From EX4572-165 sp002254885 (GTDB lineage: Archaea > Thermoplasmatota > E2 > DHVEG-1), in assembly GCA_029939595.1 (NCBI GenBank), contig JAOZSQ010000019.1, positions 1-32,339 on the forward strand: a DNA stretch of 32,339 bases, in the 5' to 3' direction. The position numbers and the translations under genes are program-made. Below are positions 1 through 6,121 of this stretch, piece by piece. The notes below the pieces were generated by a model. That model saw nothing but the letters and a program-made list of their open reading frames with translations, searched no databases and was not told the DNA's origin. How positions within the stretch are numbered: the stretch's first letter is position 1; each line of letters starts with the position of its first letter.

Positions 1-19
1 GCTGATTAGACGTGAATTT

Positions 20-41
20 CACCCCGCAGGGGTGTTTTTTT
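20..41 (+). terminator. Hairpin plus T-run terminator of an upstream gene
   Basis: CACCCC (20-25), a GCA loop (26-28) and GGGGTG (29-34) form a perfect 6-bp GC-rich stem, followed directly by seven T (35-41). The T-run lies on the plus strand, so it would stop transcription entering from before the window. On the minus strand no T-run follows, so it is unlikely to serve the cupin gene at 75-395. Confidence 0.6.
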
Positions 42-74
42 ATTAAGTTCTCTGCTTTAATTGCAACCATAAAC

Positions 75-395
75 TTAAGCACACTCCTTATGAGATAATT
101 CAATTTGTACGGCCATAATTTTAACACCTTCCTCAGTTCGTAGAGATAGCATTGCAGGCTTGGTAATGAGGCATTGTCCCTCTTTAACAATTTTTTGTTC
201 TTTGTCAATTGTTACTTGAGCCATCCCCTTGATAATATAAAAAATAACACTGGATTTCATTTCACACTGAGGCATATTACCATTTGGCGGAAGCTTGATA
301 ATTCTTACTTTAAAATTATCCTGTGAATGAAGAACATTTTTATTTCTTTCATTGTATGGGTGTGCTTTTATTTTGTTGAAATCAAAAACTTCCAT
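75..395 (-). CDS. Small single-domain cupin protein
   Basis: A 106-aa soluble protein with the size and pattern of a single cupin beta-barrel. Residues about 25-100 alternate in short strands, with the typical central turn around 'IIKGMAQVTIDKEQ' and the late 'EGQCLITKP' turn. Cupins of this size bind a metal or small ligand. The usual histidine-rich metal motif is weak here, so the ligand is unknown. It lies 2 bases downstream of the winged-helix gene at 398-712, so the two are almost certainly co-transcribed; a GAAGGG ribosome site precedes the ATG. Regulator-cupin pairs are common, and the cupin may sense or bind the signal its partner responds to; that is inference. The fold is fairly sure, the function is not. 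Confidence 0.7.
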   Translation of the reverse strand: MEVFDFNKIKAHPYNERNKNVLHSQDNFKVRIIKLPPNGNMPQCEMKSSVIFYIIKGMAQVTIDKEQKIVKEGQCLITKPAMLSLRTEEGVKIMAVQIELSHKECA

Positions 396-397
396 TT

Positions 398-712
398 TTA
401 TTTCCCTTCTTTTTCGTCCAATAAGTTGATTTCTATTTTTTTTGTTTTTAGTTTCCAGATTTTTTCTGGTGCACCACCACCTTCTTCTTTGTATTCGGCG
501 ACTTCTGTTATTCCAGCGTTTTTAAGCTCTGATAGATGATAATATAGTCCTGATGAAGTAATGTTTTCATTATTTTTTAAAAGAAAATCATGGATTTCTT
601 TTGTACTCTTTTTTCCTTCTCCAATAAATCGTATGATTATCCATCTTGTAGGACAGTGAAGAGCACTTACATATTTCTTGAGTGGGTTTGGCTGACAGTT
701 ATTATCACACAT
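398..712 (-). CDS. Winged-helix transcriptional regulator, ArsR-like
   Basis: A 104-aa DNA-binding protein. A helix-turn-helix and wing are visible: 'PTRWIIIRFIGEGKKSTKEI' is the first part, 'SSGLYYHLSELKNAGI' the recognition helix, and a glycine-rich wing follows before 'PEKIWKL'. Three cysteines near the N terminus (2, 6 and 20) could bind a metal or respond to thiols, but they do not form the classical ArsR CxC site. I place the start at the ATG at 712 because GGTG lies 5 bases upstream; an in-frame ATG at 724 has no ribosome site. The promoter and a perfect 12-bp palindrome lie just upstream, which suggests autoregulation. It is co-transcribed with the cupin gene. Confidence 0.8.
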   Translation of the reverse strand: MCDNNCQPNPLKKYVSALHCPTRWIIIRFIGEGKKSTKEIHDFLLKNNENITSSGLYYHLSELKNAGITEVAEYKEEGGGAPEKIWKLKTKKIEINLLDEKEGK

Positions 713-724
713 AAAATTCACCAT

Positions 725-772
725 AATATTATAGTATTATACTGTAATATTACAATAATATTTAAATATTTC
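725..772 (-). promoter_or_regulatory. Promoter with palindromic operator for the regulator-cupin operon
   Basis: Reading the minus strand, an A/T box centred near 764 (AATATTTAAATATT) is a good archaeal TATA element. TGTAATATTACA (743-754), a perfect 12-bp palindrome, lies between it and the predicted transcription start near 738. Bound protein there would block initiation, so it is a likely operator for the winged-helix protein encoded just downstream. The promoter overlaps the last codons of the upstream gene (762-1280), so the regulator-cupin pair can be expressed apart from the redox operon. Confidence 0.55.
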
Positions 773-1280
773 TTTTTCTTAAAATCAAACAAAATATAAT
801 TGATATAAGTATTAAAACAAGCTCAAATCCTGGTGTTGATTTTTCTAGGGTATCATCCGCTTCCTTTGTGGCAGGAATTGATAATGAAATAAAATCCGGT
901 TCATACTCGTGCCATGTACCATTGCTCTTTATCTCAAGATGATATTTAACCCGGGTTGCATCTTCATGAGTTAGATTTACTTCAGCTTCATAGAAATCCA
1001 TGCAACAACTGTACGTATAATTCATGGAAATGTTCTGACTATCTATAAAACAAAGATCGTCCATACATTCACCAAGAATAAGATAAACAGCATCAATATT
1101 GGTGCTGTTATTATTGATCCCTGCTGTAAAAGCTACATTTGAAAGGGGTAAAGGCTGGGATGGATAGATATAAAATTCTTCCACAATAGGCTCAGCTATA
1201 TAAGATGGTGTCAATATAATGGAAAAAAAGGTAAAAGAAAAAGGGACGAACATCAGTGTTTTGACTGAATTCTCCCTCAC
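762..1280 (-). CDS. Secreted cysteine-containing protein with PGF-type C-terminal sorting signal
   Basis: 172 aa. An N-terminal hydrophobic segment (about 8-27) acts as signal peptide. The body (30-140) looks like one small Ig-like beta-domain and carries four cysteines: C72 and C77 (CMDDLC) and the adjacent pair C92-C93. The C terminus has S-T-P-G-F-E at 148-153, a hydrophobic helix, and a basic RKR tail. This matches the tripartite PGF-CTERM signal cleaved and lipid-anchored by archaeosortase A in other archaea. The start ATG overlaps the stop of the CcdA fusion gene by 4 bases, so the two are translationally coupled. Coupling to a CcdA electron exporter and the exposed cysteines make it a plausible client or metal-binding partner of that relay; this is inference. 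I do not recognise the family. Confidence 0.75.
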   Translation of the reverse strand: MRENSVKTLMFVPFSFTFFSIILTPSYIAEPIVEEFYIYPSQPLPLSNVAFTAGINNNSTNIDAVYLILGECMDDLCFIDSQNISMNYTYSCCMDFYEAEVNLTHEDATRVKYHLEIKSNGTWHEYEPDFISLSIPATKEADDTLEKSTPGFELVLILISIIFCLILRKRNI

Positions 1281-2629
1281 CAGAAGTTAATTTCCCAAAA
1301 CCTCATTGCCATGACAATACCGATAACAATAATTATAAGTCCAAATATTTTCTGCATCCATCTTCCAGCTGTTACATATTTATTTCCAAGTTTTCCACGA
1401 ATATTGCTTGTAACCGCACAGAGTGGAATTATAGGTACACCATGTCCAAGACCAAATACAAAAAGTAATAGTCCACCTGAGATTATTGATATTTTTTGAG
1501 ATAATGTTAATATAAATATGGGCATCATAAGTGACATAGCACATGGCGCCCAACCAATAGAAAAAAGTATCCCTAGGAAGAAGGCACCAAGATAAATTGA
1601 TTTTTTACTAATTTTTGTAAAAATATTCTGACCTTTCATCGTAATCGAAGAGCTATTATCTGATTGTGATTTCCTACTAAGTAGTTCTGTTAATGGTTTG
1701 AAAACATTAACACCAAGGATAACAAGTATTATTCCTGATATTAGATAAAACATGGTTGATGCTTCAATGAAAATACCTATTGATGATAATATAAGACCAA
1801 AAATGAAAAATACAAAAGCCATTCCAAGGGTGAAAACAACACCAATCCATAAACCCTGAATAGAATACTTCTTTTTTGAACTTTTTCCATCTTGTTTTTG
1901 TATTGAACCAACATAAGAAATCATAGCAACCAGTAGTGCAATAGAACAAGGTGATAACGCAGTTAATATTCCAAGTCCGAAAATCCCAACAAAAGTCAAT
2001 TCATTATTATAGCTTTTACCTTTGAACTCTTCCCAGTTACCTTCAAGTATGTCTGATGCATCATTTGACAATGACTCAGCAGTTTGAATATCATCAATTT
2101 TTCCTTTACCCAGACAATATACATGATAGACACCGACAAGTTTTTGATCACCATCAATTAAAACTATTGTTGGATTAGAAAAAGCGCCTTCAACTGTAAA
2201 ATAATTATAATACAAACTCGTGATAGGAAATGGGCTGAAATCTTCAACCCAATGCCAGCTAACATTTACGCCAAAATCCCTCTCTGCCATAAATCTACCA
2301 TCTTCAGAATAAGGATTGGATCGCTTATTAATAGTAACAATTGTTAAATTCTGATTTGACTCTGTTAGTTTTTCAAGTTCAACTAATTGCCCTTCCATCT
2401 CTTCCAAACATTCCATACAAAGAGGATTTTCCAAACCTGTGATATGAAGTATTACAACATCGCCCTTGTAATCACTAAGATTAAAAGTATTACCATCTGC
2501 ATCAGTTGCAGTGAAATCATATGCTGGTTTGATTTCAAATCTTTCTCCCTCTATAAAAGATGGAAGAAAAAATAATCCTATCAATAATACAAGAAATGCA
2601 ACTGCCCCTATAATCATCCATTTTTTCAT
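1277..2629 (-). CDS. Thioredoxin-like domain fused to CcdA/DsbD-type transmembrane electron carrier
   Basis: 450 aa in two parts. Residues 1-24 are a membrane anchor. Residues 35-195 form an extracytoplasmic TlpA/AhpC-like thioredoxin fold (YDFTATDADGNTFNLSDYKG) with active-site C71-x-x-C74 (CMEC). Residues 208-445 form a six-helix CcdA/DsbD-beta domain. Its two signature cysteines are present: C228 (LSPCS) and C363 (WAPCA), as is the HGVPI stretch near 396. CcdA proteins carry electrons from cytoplasmic thioredoxin across the membrane, and the fused domain would receive them outside. A strong GGAGGG ribosome site precedes the ATG. The gene lies between the thioredoxin-like lipoprotein and the PGF-signal protein in the arsenic operon. 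Joining donor membrane domain and outer acceptor in one chain recalls DsbD, but the order is acceptor first. Confidence 0.88.
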   Translation of the reverse strand: MKKWMIIGAVAFLVLLIGLFFLPSFIEGERFEIKPAYDFTATDADGNTFNLSDYKGDVVILHITGLENPLCMECLEEMEGQLVELEKLTESNQNLTIVTINKRSNPYSEDGRFMAERDFGVNVSWHWVEDFSPFPITSLYYNYFTVEGAFSNPTIVLIDGDQKLVGVYHVYCLGKGKIDDIQTAESLSNDASDILEGNWEEFKGKSYNNELTFVGIFGLGILTALSPCSIALLVAMISYVGSIQKQDGKSSKKKYSIQGLWIGVVFTLGMAFVFFIFGLILSSIGIFIEASTMFYLISGIILVILGVNVFKPLTELLSRKSQSDNSSSITMKGQNIFTKISKKSIYLGAFFLGILFSIGWAPCAMSLMMPIFILTLSQKISIISGGLLLFVFGLGHGVPIIPLCAVTSNIRGKLGNKYVTAGRWMQKIFGLIIIVIGIVMAMRFWEINFW

Positions 2630-2644
2630 TTTATGTATCCCTCC

Positions 2645-3223
2645 TTATTTATTTACATGATAATAATAAATTATATCCTTAACCCAACTTTCCATCTCAG
2701 AGTCATCTACATTACCTTCCCAACTATGCCAACCAATCTTTACTTCACCTCCATCATTTATAAGAGTAAAAACACCAGTGGTTGCTATATAGTTAGGTTC
2801 ACCATTAGGATCATAATAAAACCCTTCATAATATTTCTCTAAAATATCTGCTGTGGCAGTTCCAGCATAATCGTCGTCAAGATCATAAAATACTGCATCT
2901 TCTCCATATATCTCTCCAAGAGATATAACACGTTCTGCCTGTGCCGCACATCCATAACACCCAGTTCTATGGCAAACAAAAAATACAGGTTTTTCTTCTA
3001 AACTTTCTGTAACCCACGTTTTATGTTGAACACTTTGACCTGCAGGAAAATTAATCCAGAACTTGTCAGATCCTGTTCCAATTGAATGAACTGGTGTGTA
3101 ATCATCAAGCCAATTACCAGCATTAGAATTACCATTAGAAGTTTCATGATCATTTACACATCCAGCTACCATCAATATGAGCATAAATAGCATAACAGGA
3201 ATAATTATTGTTTTAATTTTCAT
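2645..3223 (-). CDS. Thioredoxin-like lipoprotein
   Basis: 192 aa. A signal peptide ends in the lipobox V-A-G-C with C22 as the likely lipidated cysteine, followed by a polar N/S/G-rich linker (23-37). The mature part looks like a thioredoxin fold. 'KPVFFVCHRTGCYGC' carries C84 and the active-site pair C89-x-x-C92, and 'VFTLINDGGEVKIGWHSWEG' near 150-170 corresponds to the late strands with the loop after the cis-Pro region. It would sit on the outer membrane face and exchange disulfides with the CcdA fusion encoded next. The first codons overlap the preceding DGC gene by 11 bases and an AGAGGT ribosome site is inside that gene. Whether it reduces or oxidises its target cannot be told from sequence. 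Confidence 0.82.
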   Translation of the reverse strand: MKIKTIIIPVMLFMLILMVAGCVNDHETSNGNSNAGNWLDDYTPVHSIGTGSDKFWINFPAGQSVQHKTWVTESLEEKPVFFVCHRTGCYGCAAQAERVISLGEIYGEDAVFYDLDDDYAGTATADILEKYYEGFYYDPNGEPNYIATTGVFTLINDGGEVKIGWHSWEGNVDDSEMESWVKDIIYYYHVNK

Positions 3224-3593
3224 TGATAAAACCTCTGATTTTTTGTATTACTTTTTCTATCTCATTATCCTCTATATCAAATCCACTTTCCTTTTTAATG
3301 CCTAAATCCGTGACCACCACATGAACATCTGGTTTGAAACCAGCATACTCCAATGCATTCTTTGCACAATGAACCGGGCAATCATCAATGGCAACAATTC
3401 TTTTAGCCGTTTTTGTCGATTCAATTATTCCACTAACATGACTACCAATACCTGCAAGACAATACATCTTACCATGGCCATTAGTGGTAAGATTTATAGC
3501 AGCCTCATTTGCAATCTGACCAACGTTTGACCCGCCAGAACAAGGAAAGATTAAAATCTCAGTAGGTTCACATAAACATTTTTTCCCTGTCAT
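3213..3593 (-). CDS. DGC-domain (putative zinc-binding) protein
   Basis: 126 aa, cytoplasmic. The pattern is that of the DGC family (Pfam DGC domain, named for a conserved D-G-C): 'IFPCSGGSNVGQIANEAA' near residues 15-32, a second cysteine at C45, and 'IDDCPVHCAK' with C72 and C76. Here the name motif reads DDC. Two more cysteines at the N terminus (C6, C8) could complete a metal site. The function is unproven; members often sit beside arsenic permeases and small thioredoxins, as here. Its ATG directly abuts the stop of the thioredoxin gene, and GGTGA within that gene serves as ribosome site. A cysteine-based metalloid or zinc carrier is a fair guess only. Confidence 0.8.
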   Translation of the reverse strand: MTGKKCLCEPTEILIFPCSGGSNVGQIANEAAINLTTNGHGKMYCLAGIGSHVSGIIESTKTAKRIVAIDDCPVHCAKNALEYAGFKPDVHVVVTDLGIKKESGFDIEDNEIEKVIQKIRGFINEN

Positions 3594-3836
3594 TTATTTC
3601 ACCTTTGATTTTAACAGTTTTTTAATCTCATCTGTACTTGGTACATGCCCTACGATTTTTACATCACCATTAACAACAACTGCCGGCGTCATCATTACGC
3701 CCCGATTTACAATCTCCTGCAAATCCTCTACTTTTACAACTTCAACATCACGACCTAATTCTTCAACCACTTTTCTAACAACTTTCTCAGTTGCCTTACA
3801 CTTTGGACAACCTGTACCTAAAATCTCAATTTTCAT
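3594..3836 (-). CDS. Small glutaredoxin-like thioredoxin (TM0996/MM1 family)
   Basis: 80 aa, cytoplasmic. The redox motif C10-P-K-C13 sits in 'LGTGCPKCKA', and 'MMTPAVVVNG' carries the cis-proline that ends the active site. This is the minimal thioredoxin fold known as redox-active disulfide protein 2 or the TM0996 family, common in anaerobic archaea and bacteria. Placement between the arsenate reductase and the DGC protein makes it the likely electron donor of one or both, and possibly of CcdA from the inside. It starts 3 bases after the arsC stop, with a GAGGCG ribosome site inside arsC. Confidence 0.88.
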   Translation of the reverse strand: MKIEILGTGCPKCKATEKVVRKVVEELGRDVEVVKVEDLQEIVNRGVMMTPAVVVNGDVKIVGHVPSTDEIKKLLKSKVK

Positions 3837-3839
3837 CTT

Positions 3840-4226
3840 TTATATCGCCTCATAAATAAATTTTTTAACATTACTTTCAATCTGATCTCTGATTCTTCTA
3901 TAAAACTCAATATTTTTCCCCTTTGGATCTTCAATATTCCAATCATTAATCTTATTCTGAGGTGTAATAGGACGACCATTAATACAACCCATTGTAATAA
4001 TAAAATCAAACTCATTATTCATAGAAAAACCAATCATCTTGGGAACAAAAACACTGATATCAATATTTTTTTCCTTCATAACCTTCACAGCAACAGGATC
4101 AACCTTATTTGCAGGTTGAGTTCCAGCACTATCAGCCATACACTTCTTTGTAAAGGTATTAAAAAATCCTTTTGTCATCTGAGTACGACACGCATTTTCA
4201 ACACATACAAATAATACCTTTTTCAT
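3840..4226 (-). CDS. arsC: Arsenate reductase, low-molecular-weight phosphatase fold
   Basis: 128 aa, cytoplasmic; reduces arsenate to arsenite using thioredoxin. The P-loop C8-V-E-N-A-C13-R14 fits Cx5R, and the general acid lies in 'EDPKG' near 106-110. The start is the ATG at 4226, preceded by AAAGGGG; an in-frame TTG at 4238 is less likely. It follows the permease stop by 8 bases. Thioredoxin-coupled ArsC normally uses two further cysteines on a mobile segment (the C82/C89 pair of B. subtilis). Here C80 is present (MGCINGRPITP), but the second is missing. C13 inside the P-loop could serve instead, as the C12/C17 pair does in low-molecular-weight phosphatases. A phosphatase role is the main alternative; the neighbours favour arsenate. 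Confidence 0.87.
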   Translation of the reverse strand: MKKVLFVCVENACRTQMTKGFFNTFTKKCMADSAGTQPANKVDPVAVKVMKEKNIDISVFVPKMIGFSMNNEFDFIITMGCINGRPITPQNKINDWNIEDPKGKNIEFYRRIRDQIESNVKKFIYEAI

Positions 4227-4234
4227 AACCCCTT

Positions 4235-5350
4235 TCAACCTGCAATCATACCATAAATAAATCCTACAAATGTAGCAATAACAATTACCAGAGCAAAATA
4301 CACAAATGCTTTTTTCATACCCATAACTTTTGTAATTACAACCATATTAGGAAGACTTAAAGAAGGACCAGCAAGAAGCAGTGCAAGAGCTGGACCATCG
4401 CCCATTAGACCCGTACTATAACCAAATAAGTTTCCAACAATAGCAACCTCCAAAAGTGTAGGCATATACAAAATAGCGCCAATTACAGAAGCAAAGAAAC
4501 ATGAAACAACATCGTTTCCACCAATATAAGGGGCAACAGCAACACCAACAGCATTACTAGGATCAGCACTTGGGATAAAATATGATGCAACACCACCAAT
4601 TATTCCAACAATAAAAACACCAATGAGAAGTATTGGAACGATCTTTTTGGTTAGACTCCAGGTCTCCAAACCCCAGTTTTTAACCTCATCGCGAGTATAA
4701 TAAAAAATAAGAATACCTGAAACGACAAGTGTTAAAATATAAACAATTGCAAGTTTTGGAACCCACGGAATATAACTGCTACTTGCAGCACCAATAACAA
4801 GGATTAAAACAAGGGAGACAAAAAATAAAAGCGAAATCCAAACAGGACGGCTATTCTTCCCTTCGTCTGTTTGAACTGCAAACATATCATTATTTTCTTT
4901 CTTTTTTTCAGCTTCCTCTTTTCTAAAAATAAATGCCATTGACAAACCAATGACTATAGCCATTAATATGGCAGAAACTGCTCTTGCAAGACCAATATCA
5001 TAACCCAGCACTTGAGCAGTGAGAACTATAGCAAGAACATTAATGGCAGGACCTGAGAAAAGAAACGCAGAAGCAGGGCCAATACCGGCCCCACGTTTAT
5101 AAATGCCTGTGAACAAAGGAAGAACAGTACAACTACAAACTGCAAGAATTGCACCTGAAACAGAAGCAACAGAATAGGAAATATATTTCTTAGTACCAGC
5201 GCCAAAATATTTCATGACTCCTTTTTTTGACACAAAAACTGCTATTGCTCCTGCAATGAAAAAAGCAGGAATTAAACAGGTTAGAACATGTGCAGAAAGA
5301 TATTTCATAAGCATTTCAAATCCTGCAAAAAGAATATCGATTGGTGTCAT
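4235..5350 (-). CDS. DUF318/ArsP-type membrane permease
   Basis: 371 aa with about 8-10 membrane helices and one charged cytoplasmic loop (145-165, rich in E and K). The motif A-V-C72-S-C74 followed by 'TVLPLF', then 'GPASAFLFSGPAINVLA', is typical of the predicted-permease family PF03773, which includes ArsP exporters of trivalent organoarsenicals. C25 and the CSC pair could bind arsenite or methylarsenite. The second half repeats the pattern ('GDGPALALLLAGPSLSLPN'), showing internal duplication. The gene overlaps the end of arsR by 4 bases (ATGA) and precedes arsC. It most likely exports arsenite or organoarsenical; the exact substrate is not decided by sequence. Confidence 0.87.
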   Translation of the reverse strand: MTPIDILFAGFEMLMKYLSAHVLTCLIPAFFIAGAIAVFVSKKGVMKYFGAGTKKYISYSVASVSGAILAVCSCTVLPLFTGIYKRGAGIGPASAFLFSGPAINVLAIVLTAQVLGYDIGLARAVSAILMAIVIGLSMAFIFRKEEAEKKKENNDMFAVQTDEGKNSRPVWISLLFFVSLVLILVIGAASSSYIPWVPKLAIVYILTLVVSGILIFYYTRDEVKNWGLETWSLTKKIVPILLIGVFIVGIIGGVASYFIPSADPSNAVGVAVAPYIGGNDVVSCFFASVIGAILYMPTLLEVAIVGNLFGYSTGLMGDGPALALLLAGPSLSLPNMVVITKVMGMKKAFVYFALVIVIATFVGFIYGMIAG

Positions 5351-5607
5351 TCTTTCATCCTCTTAACAATATCAATTATCTTGAAAATATCCTCATTGGC
5401 AGCCTGTACCAATATGTTGGTTCCATCTTTTCGTTCATGTATAAGTCCAGTGTTTTTGAGAATCTTTAAGTGTTGTGATACGTTTGGCTGGGATTTGCCT
5501 GTAACAGGGATGATTTCACAGATGCATTTTTCGCCGTTTTTCGCACATTCAAGGATTTTCAACCTTGTCGGATCTGCAAGTGCTTTGAAAACTTCAACTT
5601 CATTCAT
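5347..5607 (-). CDS. arsR: ArsR-family metalloregulator, first gene of the arsenic operon
   Basis: 86 aa winged-helix repressor. 'FKALADPTRLKIL' and 'SQPNVSQHLKILKNTGLI' (recognition helix) are canonical. C28-I-C30 in 'EKCICEI' matches the arsenite/metal site of classical ArsR (ELCVCDL type); C21 could give a third ligand. The start is the ATG at 5607 (an in-frame TTG at 5610 is not needed). The TATA box lies 28 bases upstream, so the transcript is probably leaderless. Its stop overlaps the permease start, so it heads that operon and should repress it until As(III) binds. A near-copy lies at 5714-5971. Confidence 0.92.
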   Translation of the reverse strand: MNEVEVFKALADPTRLKILECAKNGEKCICEIIPVTGKSQPNVSQHLKILKNTGLIHERKDGTNILVQAANEDIFKIIDIVKRMKE

Positions 5608-5944
5608 CAATTGATATAAGTATATTCAAATATTTAAATATTATCATAATACTTTATTTAAAAGTCAGTGGAATATCTAAATTTCTATTGTAAAAAAATA
5701 TCAATAAAAATGATTATTTCATTTTCTTGACTTGATCAATTGTTTTGTATATCTCGTTGTTTGATGCCTTTATCATAACCCTGGTACCGTCTTTTCTTTC
5801 ATCAATAAGCCCAGCATTTTTAAGGACCTTCAAGTGTTGTGATACGTTTGGCTGGGATTTGCCTGTAACAGGGATGATTTCACAGATGCATTTTTCACCA
5901 TTCTGAACGAATTCAAGGATTTTCAACCTTGTCGGATCTGCAAG
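5468..5944. repeat. Direct DNA duplication shared by the two arsR genes
   Basis: Bases 5468-5532 are identical to 5832-5896 (65 of 65), and 5547-5580 to 5911-5944 (34 of 34). Flanking parts of the two genes differ much more, including at silent positions. Runs this long without synonymous change inside otherwise divergent copies point to recent duplication or gene conversion over the region encoding the metal site and recognition helix. Confidence 0.85.
5608..5645 (-). promoter_or_regulatory. Leaderless promoter of the arsenic operon
   Basis: Reading the minus strand, TATTTAAATA (5631-5640) is a clear TATA box centred 28 bases before the ATG at 5607, so transcription should begin at or just before the start codon. 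Between them is ATATA-AG-TATAT (5614-5625 on the plus strand), a short perfect palindrome in the position expected for an ArsR operator. A related sequence stands before the second arsR. Confidence 0.6.
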
Positions 5945-5971
5945 AGCCTTGAAAACATCAACTTCTCTCAT
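5714..5971 (-). CDS. Second ArsR-family metalloregulator, monocistronic
   Basis: 85 aa, close paralogue of the arsR at 5347-5607. It has the same core ('VFKALADPTRLKILEF', 'SQPNVSQHLKVLKNAGLI') and the same C28-x-C30 site (EKCICEI), but position 21 is F-V instead of the C-A of its twin. The ends diverge most (last 20 residues). The TATA box lies 28 bases before the ATG, so it is probably leaderless. About 100 bases, with the promoter of the next arsR, separate it from that gene, so it is probably transcribed alone. Identical recognition helices imply both proteins bind the same or very similar operators; a missing third cysteine might change metal preference. That last point is inference. Confidence 0.9.
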   Translation of the reverse strand: MREVDVFKALADPTRLKILEFVQNGEKCICEIIPVTGKSQPNVSQHLKVLKNAGLIDERKDGTRVMIKASNNEIYKTIDQVKKMK

Positions 5972-6006
5972 AAATTATATAAGTTAATTTGAATGTATAA
6001 ATATTA
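5972..6006 (-). promoter_or_regulatory. Leaderless promoter of the second arsR
   Basis: On the minus strand an AATATTTATAC box (about 5995-6005) is centred 28 bases before the ATG at 5971. The stretch between is similar to that before the first arsR: ATATAAGT and TAAATATTA occur in both at nearly the same distance from the ATG. The shared element is a candidate operator for both proteins. Confidence 0.55.
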
Positions 6007-6121
6007 CTATCATTAATGTATCCTTTTCACCATCCTCATAATCTGCAAGTAATAATGATACAAGTGAAAAAAAACAAAAAATAATAATGTCTTTAATAAC
6101 ATTAGGTATTTTGATAGCAAC

